Below are positions 23,939-34,545 of a stretch of DNA of 64,000 nucleotides, piece after piece. The translations under genes were made by a program, and so were the position numbers. Every line of letters starts with the position of its first letter. Position 1 is the stretch's first letter. The notes under the pieces were generated by a model. The model was not told the DNA's origin. It did no database searches and saw only the letters and a program-made list of their open reading frames with translations. Source of the DNA: Magicicada septendecula (Eukaryota; Arthropoda; Insecta; Hemiptera; Cicadidae). The DNA lies in contig CM068370.1 of the NCBI GenBank assembly GCA_034769895.1, forward strand, positions 50,539,454 to 50,603,453, in the 5' to 3' direction.

Positions 23939-24769
23939 GTGGTGAACAACGTGCAGTAGGAGGAGCAAGATCGACCCCCCGCTCCACGCTGCCCACCCTC
24001 CACTCTCTAACTCCCTTTTTTTTTATATTGCTTTTCTAATTTTTTGATTTTTTTTATGTTTTTTAAGGGGAAGGTTAGGAAATCGGGAAGACGAAAGGGC
24101 AAGGATGATCAAAAGGTCATGGGCTGGGACTAAAGGTAAGGACCCGGCTCCCTCCGGAAATGAGGACGAATGGAGAAAGCCACGAATCGCGCAGGCAGGG
24201 GCGCATCCCTGAAGTAGACGAACCCCACTGGAACTGTGGGAAACATCTACCCGCTACCCTATCGTTCTCGATAACACCCCCGGAGCACACCCTTTTCCAA
24301 TGACAAAATCATTTTGTCCAGTCTCCGGTCTGAAAGGGGTTAGGAATACGCCCCTGATTGTATCATCGACGGACCCGTTCGTGCGCTCGCAGCAAATTCT
24401 TCCGAGCCTCCCTCCATCTCTCTGCAGTTTCATTATCTGGCTCCCGTGGTAGAAGATCATCAATATTCCACAAGTTAGTCAACGGGAGTGCGGGCGAGAA
24501 TCCAAACATGATCTCAAAGGGCACGGCCTTATGACTGTCATGCAGGGCCGTGTTAAAGGCTAGCTGCAACCACTTCAGATTCTGGTCCCAGGTTGTCTGT
24601 TGCTCCGCATGATAAGCAATGAGTGCGGACCTGAGATTCCTATTGAATCTCTTCGCATGGGACGGCTGTGGGTAATACGGAGAAGTGGTTGCAGCTAGCC
24701 TTATGTACCCACGCTCTGCTACCATTTGTAACCCCTCTTTCCTTTTATGCTTTATATATATATACATAT
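23939..24769 (-). repeat. Composite repeat F-A, A part, copy 2 (with deletion)
   Basis: Matches 1-1071 but lacks about 246 bp, corresponding to 376-621 of copy 1. The breakpoint holds a palindrome, GACAAAAT-C-ATTTTGTC (24302-24318), as if the end had folded back during repair. It ends in a (TA)n tract carrying array C. Confidence 0.85.
24363..24723 (-). pseudogene. Integrase C-terminal fragment, copy 2 (stop and deletion)
   Basis: The same integrase tail as at 428-1027, starting MVAERG at 24723. It ends at a TGA (24363) where the other copies have CGA (HERVRR followed by R), and the following C-terminal domain with the GPY motif is removed by the deletion at 24310-24320. It shares the lysine in place of the catalytic glutamate. 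Confidence 0.82.
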
Positions 24770-26173
24770 TATAACGGAACCAAATATTAACTATTTGGGG
24801 TTATATGTTTACCGCATGCTGAAACCATATTTAAATAAAAATTAACAGTTAAAACTCCATTTGAATGTAGAGCATTGAAAATAATGCTGTGTAAAGCAAC
24901 GCACACGTGGTCGTTATGTAAGCAGTTCGCTGTACAAGGAAGCGACCACACCCAAACTGTTAATTATTAATATCTCGGAAACTAATAAATAAAGGCGAAA
25001 TCCAACATAGCCAAAATGTTTGCCGAGATATTAATAATGACGTGTGCAAATTTGATGCAATATAATTAACAAATGTAAGAGTTAATTAAAATATTTAAAT
25101 AACTTCTGTTAAAATAGAGTTACAGTAAAGAGATTTTAGTATATCGTAAAGATAATAATTTGTGACAGATTGTATATTTTAGATTTCACACAACTTGATT
25201 TGCAACCAAGTTATTGCAAAATTAAATAAGTACAGGATATCCTTAGCGACAAACTGGTTCCGCCGGATAATTAATTATTAGATAATAATTCTATTCTCCG
25301 TCTGTGGGAACCAGACTTCATTCTCACGGACTAAGGGAATTCTAAATTTTATGTGGTAGGGAGAGTGTTTCGACCAATGAAATCATTTCATGCAGCCCCG
25401 GCCAGTGCGATGTTTTCTGGTGGAAAAATTCACTCTTCTGTCAGTACTCACGAAGTTAAGACGTAGTCCTTCGATCGTCTAGTAGCCAAAGCGGTGAAGA
25501 TCAACAAGAAGACTCTACGTGGTCAACACACACGCAATTACGAACACACTAACTACAGATCGTCTGTATAGCTCGTAATTGTTGCGTAAAGGCGAGATAC
25601 TCTTCAAGACATCAACCAAGCTTATTGTGTACTACCAGTTAGTCATAAGCACGCAAGAGATCCACCCGACTTCAAGACCAGACTTCAAGAATACAGCAGA
25701 GAGGCCGTCTAAATCATTGGTTAACAGCTGACGAGCAGAGCGACCGCCCGAACGAAGCACACACACACACTCGCTGACGTGCAACGTGCAAATCGACGGA
25801 GAACAGGAAGCAGTTCCAGCAGACAACAGCAGACGTTAAAATATTCACAAACAGCAGGAAAGCAGAGTGTTGCCGAATTTTGAACTCCACGACCGAATCC
25901 AGCAGTTCTAAGCAGATTACTTTCTCTAACCAAGGACTCGAATCGACGAGGGACAAATCGGGACGACATCCTCTTCAGTAACAGGAAAGCAAAATCTATT
26001 TATTTATTTTCAGATCAAATTTTATGTTTTTCAATTAAAACATTGTAATTCAAATAATTCAGGTGCCAAACAAACAAAAAGCAAAGACTCTAGTAATTAA
26101 AAAGTAAATTCGTTGTGATAATCTGTATAGCAGTTTAAGGTTTTAGTAAGTTATAGTTAAGAAATAGAAGTAG

Positions 26174-26181
26174 TATAAAAG
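26174..26181 (+). promoter_or_regulatory. TATA box of C LTR
   Basis: TATAAAAG, conserved in position in every B, C and D LTR (C copies also at 33923 and 41672; D has TATAAAAA at 50240 and 54945). It lies about 360 nt before the poly(A) hairpin, which fits a U3 promoter followed by R. Confidence 0.55.
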
Positions 26182-26539
26182 CGCTATACAAATCTTAACT
26201 GACAATCTAATCTTAGATCATACTGCAGTAGATCAGAAGTAGAATCACTAGAAATGAAATAACGTGAACTAGACTGTCACGTCTAATTTATTTTAACTAA
26301 TTATTCAAATTAATTTTAGAGTTTTATATTTTGTTTCATGAACACTTAGATTCAAATTAATTAAATAAATTTAATTAAATTCAAATCAATTAATAAAGTC
26401 AAATTTAAATTGCAATTAACTCACAAAGAATGAGTTCAGTTTCTTTCAACTATTAGACAATCGAAAAACATCGATTCATTGTATAGACTATAAGAAAATT
26501 CATAAGATTATAACCATTCTATTCTTGTGTGTTGTTGGT

Positions 26540-26561
26540 GTAATAAACAACGTTTTATTAC
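26540..26561 (+). terminator. Hairpin enclosing the poly(A) signal in C LTR
   Basis: Arms GTAATAAA and TTTATTAC (8 bp) around a 6-nt loop CAACGT; the first arm contains AATAAA. The hairpin is the same in all B, C and D LTRs (for example 1303-1324 on minus, 50607-50628, 55312-55333) although surrounding sequence differs. It resembles the poly(A) hairpins of retroviral R regions. Function is inferred. Confidence 0.55.
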
Positions 26562-26798
26562 CCCATATAACAGTGTTTTATTGTTGTACAATAAAGCCTA
26601 CCAGTCTCACAAAACTCTCCCCCTGTAAAGTAACCCATTATGTGTGTTGTTGTAATAATTTGAGATTACTAGCTTGCGAACTTCAAATCCAAAATCCACA
26701 CGCCCTAGTCGGAAGAATCTGCAAGATCAGACAGCAGGTGGGTACTCACACACAACATTACATTACAATAACGCATAGTAGAGAGGTAGAGTTATAAA

Positions 26799-26818
26799 TG
26801 TCGCCCTGTACGTGGGGC
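26799..26818 (+). other. Primer-site-like sequence of C, unit 1
   Basis: TGTCGCCCTGTACGTGGGGC lies 2 nt after the LTR. It keeps the CGTGGGGC end of the tRNA-Lys site, but its start is not TGG. A second motif, TGGCGTCCAACT, lies at 26891-26902. The equivalents in unit 2 are 34548-34567 and 34640-34651. Which one primes is unknown. Confidence 0.45.
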
Positions 26819-27056
26819 CAGAAATTAAATTCAATTTAAATTTAATTTTCACTTTAAAACAAACTTTGCTGTTTTAATTAGTAAAACAGCTGGCGTCCAA
26901 CTAAACAATCCCCAAAGAGTTTTGTGAATGGTGTTTGTACAACAGTAAAGTTATTGTGTGTATTTGAAACTGTTCTGTGTATTTTTAAATTGTGTATATT
27001 TGACATTGTTGTCTATTTAAAATGGATATGGTTAAATACTTAAACAAATACAACAA

Positions 27057-28613
27057 ATGAACGAGAAAATGAGCGCGGATTTAACCGCTAAAATAGACGC
27101 GAAATTTGAACAGAGTGCAGCCAAAGCTGAGCTCAATATCGCAGAATTAAAATCTAATATCGAGGCACAAAAAGTTAGTCTAACCGAGAAATTAGATCAA
27201 AGTAACGCTGACATAAACGCCGAGATTAAGCAAAGCAATAAACAAACCACCGAGAAAATAGACGAAAGCGTAAACGAGTTGACCGCTAAAGTCACCGAAA
27301 TCGCGGAAAGTAATAAAGAGCTAACCGCGAGAGTCGTTGAAGTCGGTGAGAGTAATAAACAATTAACGGAGAAGGTCGCAGAGATCGGTGAAAGAGTAAA
27401 TACGGTCGATACTAAAATCAATGAACGGTTTAAGGTTTTTGAGACCACTATGCAAAAATCGTTTATAGAACAAGTAACACGTATGGAGGGCCGGTTTAAG
27501 GAACACATAACCCGTTGTGAAAAGCAAACACTAGAGGTTTCCAAAAAGGTCGAATCCCTAGAGGTAAAAATTCACGCGGACGTGACCGAAACACAACGAC
27601 GAGTAGATAAATTAGACGCTTCAATTGTAGAGACGCGGTCTAACATTGACTCTAATAAAGAGAGTGTTTTAAAAACGTTAAGCGACGAGATTCTGAAGGT
27701 ACGACAGGAGGTACGAAGGAGGTCTGCTCCAAATATTTTGGTACAAGGTCCTGTCGATGAGAAAAATCGCGTGTATTTTACGGGGGAAAATAACGAAAAC
27801 CCCATTGAATTTTTATTAGCGTGTGAGAGTGAAATGGCTAGAGTAGGTTCCCGACTAGAAGATCAAGACAAAATACAGTGGGTGGTTAACGCGATGCGTG
27901 ATTCGGCGCGTAAGTGGTATAACATTGTACGCGATAGAGTGTCCACATACGCGGAGTTCAAACAAAAATTTGAAAGCCGGTACTGGAACTCGCATACCCA
28001 ACGACTTCTGCGCAATGAACTGGAATATGGCCGTTTTGATAAAAAAATGAATATAACCGCCGAAAATTATATAATCCAGCAGGTCGAACGCGCGAAGCAT
28101 TTAACCCCAGCATTTGCGGAGATTGACATAGTCACCAAGCTTGTCTACCATTTTAATCATAACATTAGAGTAGCTGTATTTACCCAGGGTATTCGCACGG
28201 TAGACGAACTCCTCATTCTAGTGTCCCAAAGTGAGACGGTTTTTGATTTTGGTGGGTGGCGTTATAATCCCGATTTTCGCCAAAATAATGAAGGGCAGAA
28301 TACGCGACTACAGTACCATCAGCAAACGGATCAAAAACCGAGTACCAGTTCTACTCCACCCCAAACACCGTCAAAACAGCCAAATAAAACCTTTGAGTAC
28401 AAGGGAAAACAAAATTTTGGTAGACCAAAGGGGCAGGGTAAGGGTAACGATGGAGCACAAATTAGAGCGATTCAAACGGTCGAATTAGCCAAAGCTGATA
28501 CAACTGAAAAAGACAGCGACTCCCACGGCAATAAAAATTCGAACAATAAATCGAAAAGTTACCAAGCTACAAAAAACGTGCCAAAATGCGCATCCAGCAA
28601 GGACGCGCTATAA
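27057..28613 (+). CDS. gag of C, unit 1, 518 aa
   Basis: This encodes the structural Gag protein. Residues about 1-240 form a charged coiled coil with repeats (KLDQSNADIN, SNKELTA, SNKQLTEKV). Residues about 245-400 are the capsid-like domain (ENPIEFLLACESEMARV, KWYNIVRDRVSTYAEFKQKF, SRYWNSHTQRLLRNELEYG). The tail is polar, rich in Gln, Lys and Asn, without a zinc knuckle. An upstream ATG at 27022, used in D, is here followed by a 1-nt deletion and reaches a TGA at 27058-27060 that overlaps the ATG used here (ATGA), so the first 13 residues of the D protein are missing. The frame ends 36 nt after the slippery site; pol follows in -1. Confidence 0.88.
   Translation: MNEKMSADLTAKIDAKFEQSAAKAELNIAELKSNIEAQKVSLTEKLDQSNADINAEIKQSNKQTTEKIDESVNELTAKVTEIAESNKELTARVVEVGESNKQLTEKVAEIGERVNTVDTKINERFKVFETTMQKSFIEQVTRMEGRFKEHITRCEKQTLEVSKKVESLEVKIHADVTETQRRVDKLDASIVETRSNIDSNKESVLKTLSDEILKVRQEVRRRSAPNILVQGPVDEKNRVYFTGENNENPIEFLLACESEMARVGSRLEDQDKIQWVVNAMRDSARKWYNIVRDRVSTYAEFKQKFESRYWNSHTQRLLRNELEYGRFDKKMNITAENYIIQQVERAKHLTPAFAEIDIVTKLVYHFNHNIRVAVFTQGIRTVDELLILVSQSETVFDFGGWRYNPDFRQNNEGQNTRLQYHQQTDQKPSTSSTPPQTPSKQPNKTFEYKGKQNFGRPKGQGKGNDGAQIRAIQTVELAKADTTEKDSDSHGNKNSNNKSKSYQATKNVPKCASSKDAL
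28571..28577 (+). promoter_or_regulatory. -1 ribosomal frameshift site A_AAA_AAC (C, unit 1)
   Basis: In the gag frame the codons are ACA AAA AAC GTG. Slipping back one base after AAC gives CGT GCC AAA ATG and enters pol with no stop. The same heptamer works in the gag-pro shift of mouse mammary tumour virus. A downstream stimulatory structure was not assessed. Confidence 0.8.
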
Positions 28614-31600
28614 ATTCGGCAAAATTGTGTAAATATAAACATGTTAATTATAAGGATTATATATTGTGTGAAATGTGTACTTTTAATGATGTAACTTGTG
28701 TGCCCGTTAATAATGTGTTCCCACCGGATGTCAGGGATTCGTTGCTAGAATCCGGTCCCACGCGACAAAGGCCCGTGAGCGCGGCGTGTCCGGTGTTACA
28801 CGCCTTTGTCAATAGCGTTCCCACGAGAATTCTGTTGGATACCGGTAGTGTTGTATCCGGCGTCAGTGAAAGGTTCCTGCGTACCAATAAAAAATGTTTT
28901 CGTACGGCCCCATCACTCCCAATCAATCAATTTTATATACGAACCGCTACCGATACAAAAGAAAAAATTGACACTCAATACTATCTAACTATCATGCTAG
29001 ACGAAGTGCAATTTGAAGTGTGTGTAGTGGCTATAAACAATTTAATATGTGATATGTTATTGGGGGTAGATGTATTGGAACAAATACGTGCGGAAATTAA
29101 CACCAGTGAACACTTATTAAAATGTACCATAGACAATGTTAGTTACACTTTTAAATTGAACACACCGACACACACACAAAATCATGGTGACCCAATTAAA
29201 ATCACACGGCCACCAAAACAAGTAATTCATAATAAAGAATGTGAAGAGGGGGAGACCACCTTAGATTCCCGAACTGAACGGAGATTGTCGTCGCTGCAAG
29301 AAGAATTCAGCGATATCTTCAGTGAAGAACATTCAATCTCGTCAGTGTATGAACACAGAATCCATCTCACAGAGCCAGAGAAGTTCATAAGGAGAATCTA
29401 CCAGGTCCCTATAAAATACCAGGCCGAGGTCCAGCAGGAGATACAGCGGATGTTGGAAGAAGATATTATTGAAAGATCCAATAGCAGCTTCCTCAACCCA
29501 CTGCTGGTCGTCCGCAAGAAGACTGGAGAGATCCGACTCTGCCTGGATATGAGGAACTTAAACAGTCTCGTAGAGAAAGAGTTTGACTGCGCACCGACAG
29601 CGGAGGACCTCTTCATTAAATGTGAAGGAGCCAGGTACCTCACGAAGTTAGATTTAACAGCAAGCTTCTGGCAGGTCCCGCTGTGTGAGCAAGATCGTAA
29701 GTATACAGCATTCATATTTAATAACAAATGCTATCAACATAAGGTGGTACCTTTTGGCCTTAGCACGAGTCTCGCTGCGATTGTAAGATGCCTCGAGAGA
29801 GCTCTAGGACCTGAGGTAGACCCATACACGGTAATATTCGTGGATGACATCCTCGTGATATCCCGCACTTTGGAGGAACACTTCGAGCATCTGCGGAGCG
29901 TCTTCCAGAAGCTGAGGTTAGCAAACATCAAGCTCAAACTACACAAGTGCGAGTTTGTAAAGTCCCAAATGAAGTTCCTGGGACATATAATCTCAGCTAC
30001 AGGTATCAGTACGGACCCAGAGAAGCTCAGGAGTATTATGGAATTCCCGGTGCCCAAGAACCTCAAAGCACTGCGAGCATTCCTTGGACTCACGGGGTAT
30101 TACAGGAAATTTACCAGCAAATACGCAGAATATACAGTCCCGTTGCTACAGCTGGTACGCAAAAATATAAAGTGGAAATGGGGTTCTGAACAGAACGATG
30201 CGTTTGAGAGGGTTAAAGGCCTGTTCCAATCTAATTTACAATTGTTCCATCCACAGCAGGGTAGGAAGTATGTAATGTACACTGACGCTAGCGAGTACGC
30301 TATCGGCGCCGTGTTGCATCAAGAAGACGAACAAGGTAGTCTTCATGTTGTAGCATACGCCAATAGGACGCTCAAAGGCGCTGAGTTGCACTATTGTACT
30401 TCCGAGAAAGAAATACTCGCCATAATAAACGCACTCAGAAAATTCAGACACTACCTATACGGTACACATTTCGAGATTCACACTGATAATCAGGCGTTAT
30501 CGTTTATATTAAAATGTCGATTAGCAAATTCCCGACTAACACGATGGGTGTTAGCTATTCAGGAGTACTCATTCACGATTAAATATTGCAAAGGATCAGA
30601 GAATACCACCGCAGACACTCTAAGTAGATATCCGCCTGTAGAAAAGGAGGAAGTATATGAAGCAGCTGACGACGAGTTGAGAGTGTTAAACATGCAATAC
30701 ACTGTCGCGCCTGAAGCTACTAATATGCTACAGAACTTAGGACGCGAGCAGGACGATAACCTCGCACTCCTTGCTAAAAAGCTAATGTTAGCAGCTCACC
30801 CAAATCCTCACTATCTTATACAAGACAATATATTGTATAAATTGTTACAGGGCGAATGGAAAGTGGTATTGTCTCCAACGATGCTTGCGTGCATAACACA
30901 ATCTTTACATATAAAAATGGCGCACGCATCTCCTGTAAAATGTGTCAAAATATTGCAGGAGGATTTTACAATAACCAACATGTACCGTAGGGTAAAGAAA
31001 TTGCTAAAAACATGTTATCCATGCCAGACAGCGAAAGTACCAAACGTACACACGTACGTGCCCATGGCCAATGTGATAACGGAAGGTAAGGGACAGATGA
31101 TCGCCATCGACTTTCTGGGACCATTACCCAAGGCTACCAGAAATCTAAAACACATGGTAGTTTGCGTCGATGTGTTTACCAAAAAAGTTAGCCTTTATGC
31201 GATCCCTAGGCCCACCACAAAGTCCGTTTTAAATATTATACTTAATAAGTATATCCCACAACATGGACCAATAAGGAACGTACTTAGTGACCAGGGAAAG
31301 CAGTTCCAAAACAAACACTGGGCAGCCACCCTGGAACGTAACGGTATCAAAGCAGTCCTAACCTCGATACGACGACCACAGGGAAACCTTGCCGAAAGGG
31401 TGAATCGGGAAATCGGTAAAATGTTCCGTATCTATTGCTATAAGGAACAAAGTAAATGGCCCGAGTTCTTACCGTTCTTCGAAAAGGCAATAAATGAAAG
31501 TTATCATGATACCACGGAATACACACCAGCAGAATTAGACTCTGGAACCACGCCAGAGAGGTTTTGGGATAATTATTTAAGTAAGCCAAAGACTTATAAT

Positions 31601-31912
31601 CTACCTCTGCCGGTGCAATGTAAAAATCAACTTGTGAGGGAAAGAATAGTTGAAAAAGGGCGAAAAAGGGCAGACAAATTTAATACGACGCATAAACTAA
31701 CGAACTTTATAGTAGTTGAAAAAGTACTGCTCAAGGCGAATCCGGTAGGCCGACGGGACATAAATGTGGCTGCAAAGTTCTTTCGTTTATATAATGGACC
31801 CTATCTCTTGGCTCAACAACTCGCACCTCACACGTTCATCGTTACGATTCTGGACCGAACGAAAACGATCGGTAAATTCCATGCGAGCTCTTTGAGAAAA
31901 TACTTTGAGTAG
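28586..31912 (+). CDS. pol of C, unit 1: protease-RT-RNase H-integrase, 1108 aa
   Basis: An intact polyprotein frame, -1 to gag and overlapping it by 28 nt, made as Gag-Pol by frameshifting. Numbering from the ATG: protease with LLDTGS (Asp85); RT about 250-470 with CLDMRNLN, YLTKLDLTASFWQ and FVDD (418-421); RNase H about 560-690 with YTDAS (Asp567), SEKEI and HTDNQ; integrase with H775, H780, C810, C813 zinc ligands and the catalytic triad D842, D902, E937 (spacing D-59-D-34-E); C-terminal GPY motif (YNGPYLL). All catalytic residues are present, so this copy looks capable of coding for active enzymes. It is the likely enzyme source for gag-only relatives such as D. No env frame follows. Confidence 0.93.
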   Translation: MRIQQGRAINSAKLCKYKHVNYKDYILCEMCTFNDVTCVPVNNVFPPDVRDSLLESGPTRQRPVSAACPVLHAFVNSVPTRILLDTGSVVSGVSERFLRTNKKCFRTAPSLPINQFYIRTATDTKEKIDTQYYLTIMLDEVQFEVCVVAINNLICDMLLGVDVLEQIRAEINTSEHLLKCTIDNVSYTFKLNTPTHTQNHGDPIKITRPPKQVIHNKECEEGETTLDSRTERRLSSLQEEFSDIFSEEHSISSVYEHRIHLTEPEKFIRRIYQVPIKYQAEVQQEIQRMLEEDIIERSNSSFLNPLLVVRKKTGEIRLCLDMRNLNSLVEKEFDCAPTAEDLFIKCEGARYLTKLDLTASFWQVPLCEQDRKYTAFIFNNKCYQHKVVPFGLSTSLAAIVRCLERALGPEVDPYTVIFVDDILVISRTLEEHFEHLRSVFQKLRLANIKLKLHKCEFVKSQMKFLGHIISATGISTDPEKLRSIMEFPVPKNLKALRAFLGLTGYYRKFTSKYAEYTVPLLQLVRKNIKWKWGSEQNDAFERVKGLFQSNLQLFHPQQGRKYVMYTDASEYAIGAVLHQEDEQGSLHVVAYANRTLKGAELHYCTSEKEILAIINALRKFRHYLYGTHFEIHTDNQALSFILKCRLANSRLTRWVLAIQEYSFTIKYCKGSENTTADTLSRYPPVEKEEVYEAADDELRVLNMQYTVAPEATNMLQNLGREQDDNLALLAKKLMLAAHPNPHYLIQDNILYKLLQGEWKVVLSPTMLACITQSLHIKMAHASPVKCVKILQEDFTITNMYRRVKKLLKTCYPCQTAKVPNVHTYVPMANVITEGKGQMIAIDFLGPLPKATRNLKHMVVCVDVFTKKVSLYAIPRPTTKSVLNIILNKYIPQHGPIRNVLSDQGKQFQNKHWAATLERNGIKAVLTSIRRPQGNLAERVNREIGKMFRIYCYKEQSKWPEFLPFFEKAINESYHDTTEYTPAELDSGTTPERFWDNYLSKPKTYNLPLPVQCKNQLVRERIVEKGRKRADKFNTTHKLTNFIVVEKVLLKANPVGRRDINVAAKFFRLYNGPYLLAQQLAPHTFIVTILDRTKTIGKFHASSLRKYFE

Positions 31913-32500
31913 CATGGCGTTCCAAAGCGCGTCGCGACGAAATAAAAAGACTTTAAAAAGATAAATAGTATATAGAGTTAATAATAATTGTATTATAATA
32001 ATTAAAATTAAAATAAGTAATTTGTGTTTTATAATATTATTAATAATAATTATAGATAACTTGTGTACTAATAATAATAATGTTTTCCTAGCGCGATAAA
32101 TAATAAGCGTATAGAGTGAGCGAGAACAGCGGCAGGAAACAGTTACGTCACGCGATAACGACTACCTGACCCACATATGAAACTAGGTCAAGCAATTAGC
32201 CGCGCGCCCGGCGATAACGTTTTAAATACTGTCAGCAAAATTCTTTGTACGCGTGGCATTGTATACAAATAAAGGCTACTACTCGTTTGAAAAACATTAT
32301 ACGCAATAAGTTGCAAATATAACATTTTAATACATGTATTTAGAGTTAAATTGTATATAATGCAATAACATTAACACTTGTGTACGTGTCTTCAGAATAA
32401 GTAATACAATGTATAGCTAGTAAGAATAATGATTACAGAATATGTGTGTAATGATTAAGAAAAAAAAAATAACTGTAATTATTACATTCATTATTTTTTT

Positions 32501-32516
32501 AAAGCGGGTGTGGGAA
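32501..32516 (+). other. Polypurine tract of C, unit 1
   Basis: AAAGCGGGTGTGGGAA directly before LTR 2; the same at 40250-40265 before LTR 3. The 600 bp between the pol stop and here is AT-rich and without a usable open frame. Confidence 0.65.
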
Positions 32517-32518
32517 TA

Positions 32519-34545
32519 TATAACGGAACCAAATATTAACTATTTGGGGTTATATGTTTACCGCATGCTGAAACCATATTTAAATAAAAATTAACAGTTA
32601 AAACTCCATTTGAATGTAGAGCATTGAAAATAATGCTGTGTAAAGCAACGCACACGTGGTCGTTATGTAAGCAGTTCGCTGTACAAGGAAGCGACCACAC
32701 CCAAACTGTTAATTATTAATATCTCGGAAACTAATAAATAAAGGCGAAATCCAACATAGCCAAAATGTTTGCCGAGATATTAATAATGACGTGTGCAAAT
32801 TTGATGCAATATAATTAACAAATGTAAGAGTTAATTAAAATAATTAAATAACTTCTGTTAAAATAGAGTTACAGTAAAGAGATTTTAGTATATCGTAAAG
32901 ATAATAATTTGTGACAGATTGTATATTTTAGATTTCACACAACTTGATTTGCAACCAAGTTATTGCAAAATTAAATAAGTACAGGATATCCTTAGCGACA
33001 AACTGGTTCCGCCGGATAATTAATTATTAGATAATAATTCTATTCTCCGTCTGTGGGAACCAGACTTCATTCTCACGGACTAAGGGAATTCTAAATTTTA
33101 TGTGGTAGGGAGAGTGTTTCGACCAATGAAATCATTTCATGCAGCCCCGGCCAGTGCGATGTTTTCTGGTGGAAAAATTCACTCTTCTGTCAGTACTCAC
33201 GAAGTTAAGACGTAGTCCTTCGATCGTCTAGTAGCCAAAGCGGTGAAGATCAACAAGAAGACTCTACGTGGTCAACACACACGCAATTACGAACACACTA
33301 ACTACAGATCGTCTGTATAGCTCGTAATTGTTGCGTAAAGGCGAGATACTCTTCAAGACATCAACCAAGCTTATTGTGTACTACCAGTTAGTCATAAGCA
33401 CGCAAGAGATCCACCCGACTTCAAGACCAGACTTCAAGAATACAGCAGAGAGGCCGTCTAAATCATTGGTTAACAGCTGACGAGCAGAGCGACCGCCCGA
33501 ACGAAGCACACACACACACTCGCTGACGTGCAACGTGCAAATCGACGGAGAACAGGAAGCAGTTCCAGCAGACAACAGCAGACGTTAAAATATTCACAAA
33601 CAGCAGGAAAGCAGAGTGTTGCCGAATTTTGAACTCCACGACCGAATCCAGCAGTTCTAAGCAGATTACTTTCTCTAACCAAGGACTCGAATCGACGAGG
33701 GACAAATCGGGACGACATCCTCTTCAGTAACAGGAAAGCAAAATCTATTTATTTATTTTCAGATCAAATTTTATGTTTTTCAATTAAAACATTGTAATTC
33801 AAATAATTCAGGTGCCAAACAAACAAAAAGCAAAGACTCTAGTAATTAAAAAGTAAATTCGTTGTGATAATCTGTATAGCAGTTTAAGGTTTTAGTAAGT
33901 TATAGTTAAGAAATAGAAGTAGTATAAAAGCGCTATACAAATCTTAACTGACAATCTAATCTTAGATCATACTGCAGTAGATCAGAAGTAGAATCACTAG
34001 AAATGAAATAACGTGAACTAGACTGTCACGTCTAATTTATTTTAACTAATTATTCAAATTAATTTTAGAGTTTTATATTTTGTTTCATGAACACTTAGAT
34101 TCAAATTAATTAAATAAATTTAATTAAATTCAAATCAATTAATAAAGTCAAATTTAAATTGCAATTAACTCACAAAGAATGAGTTCAGTTTCTTTCAACT
34201 ATTAGACAATCGAAAAACATCGATTCATTGTATAGACTATAAGAAAATTCATAAGATTATAACCATTCTATTCTTGTGTGTTGTTGGTGTAATAAACAAC
34301 GTTTTATTACCCCATATAACAGTGTTTTATTGTTGTACAATAAAGCCTACCAGTCTCACAAAACTCTCCCCCTGTAAAGTAACCCATTATGTGTGTTGTT
34401 GTAATAATTTGAGATTACTAGCTTGCGAACTTCAAATCCAAAATCCACACGCCCTAGTCGGAAGAATCTGCAAGATCAGACAGCAGGTGGGTACTCACAC
34501 ACAACATTACATTACAATAACGCATAGTAGAGAGGTAGAGTTATA
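32519..34545 (+). repeat. LTR 2 of array C, shared by both units
   Basis: 2027 bp, serving as 3' LTR of unit 1 and 5' LTR of unit 2. It is followed by primer-site-like sequence and preceded by a polypurine tract, so no genomic flank separates the two units. Confidence 0.92.

Larger units (their letters stand above)
24770..26796 (+). repeat. LTR 1 of array C
   Basis: 2027 bp with ends TATAAC/GTTATA. A TATA box TATAAAAG lies at 26174-26181, a hairpin enclosing AATAAA at 26540-26561 and a further AATAAA near 26588, so U3 is about 1.4 kb long. Identical to LTR 2 except for about one base. Confidence 0.92.

Noticed and set aside
26525..26797. Frame of about 90 codons starting MCVVGVINN in every C and D LTR
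   Set aside because: It lies across the poly(A) hairpin; the B version shifts frame midway, so the protein is not conserved.
31913..32518. Possible env gene after C pol
   Set aside because: The 600 bp holds no usable frame, signal peptide or membrane segment.
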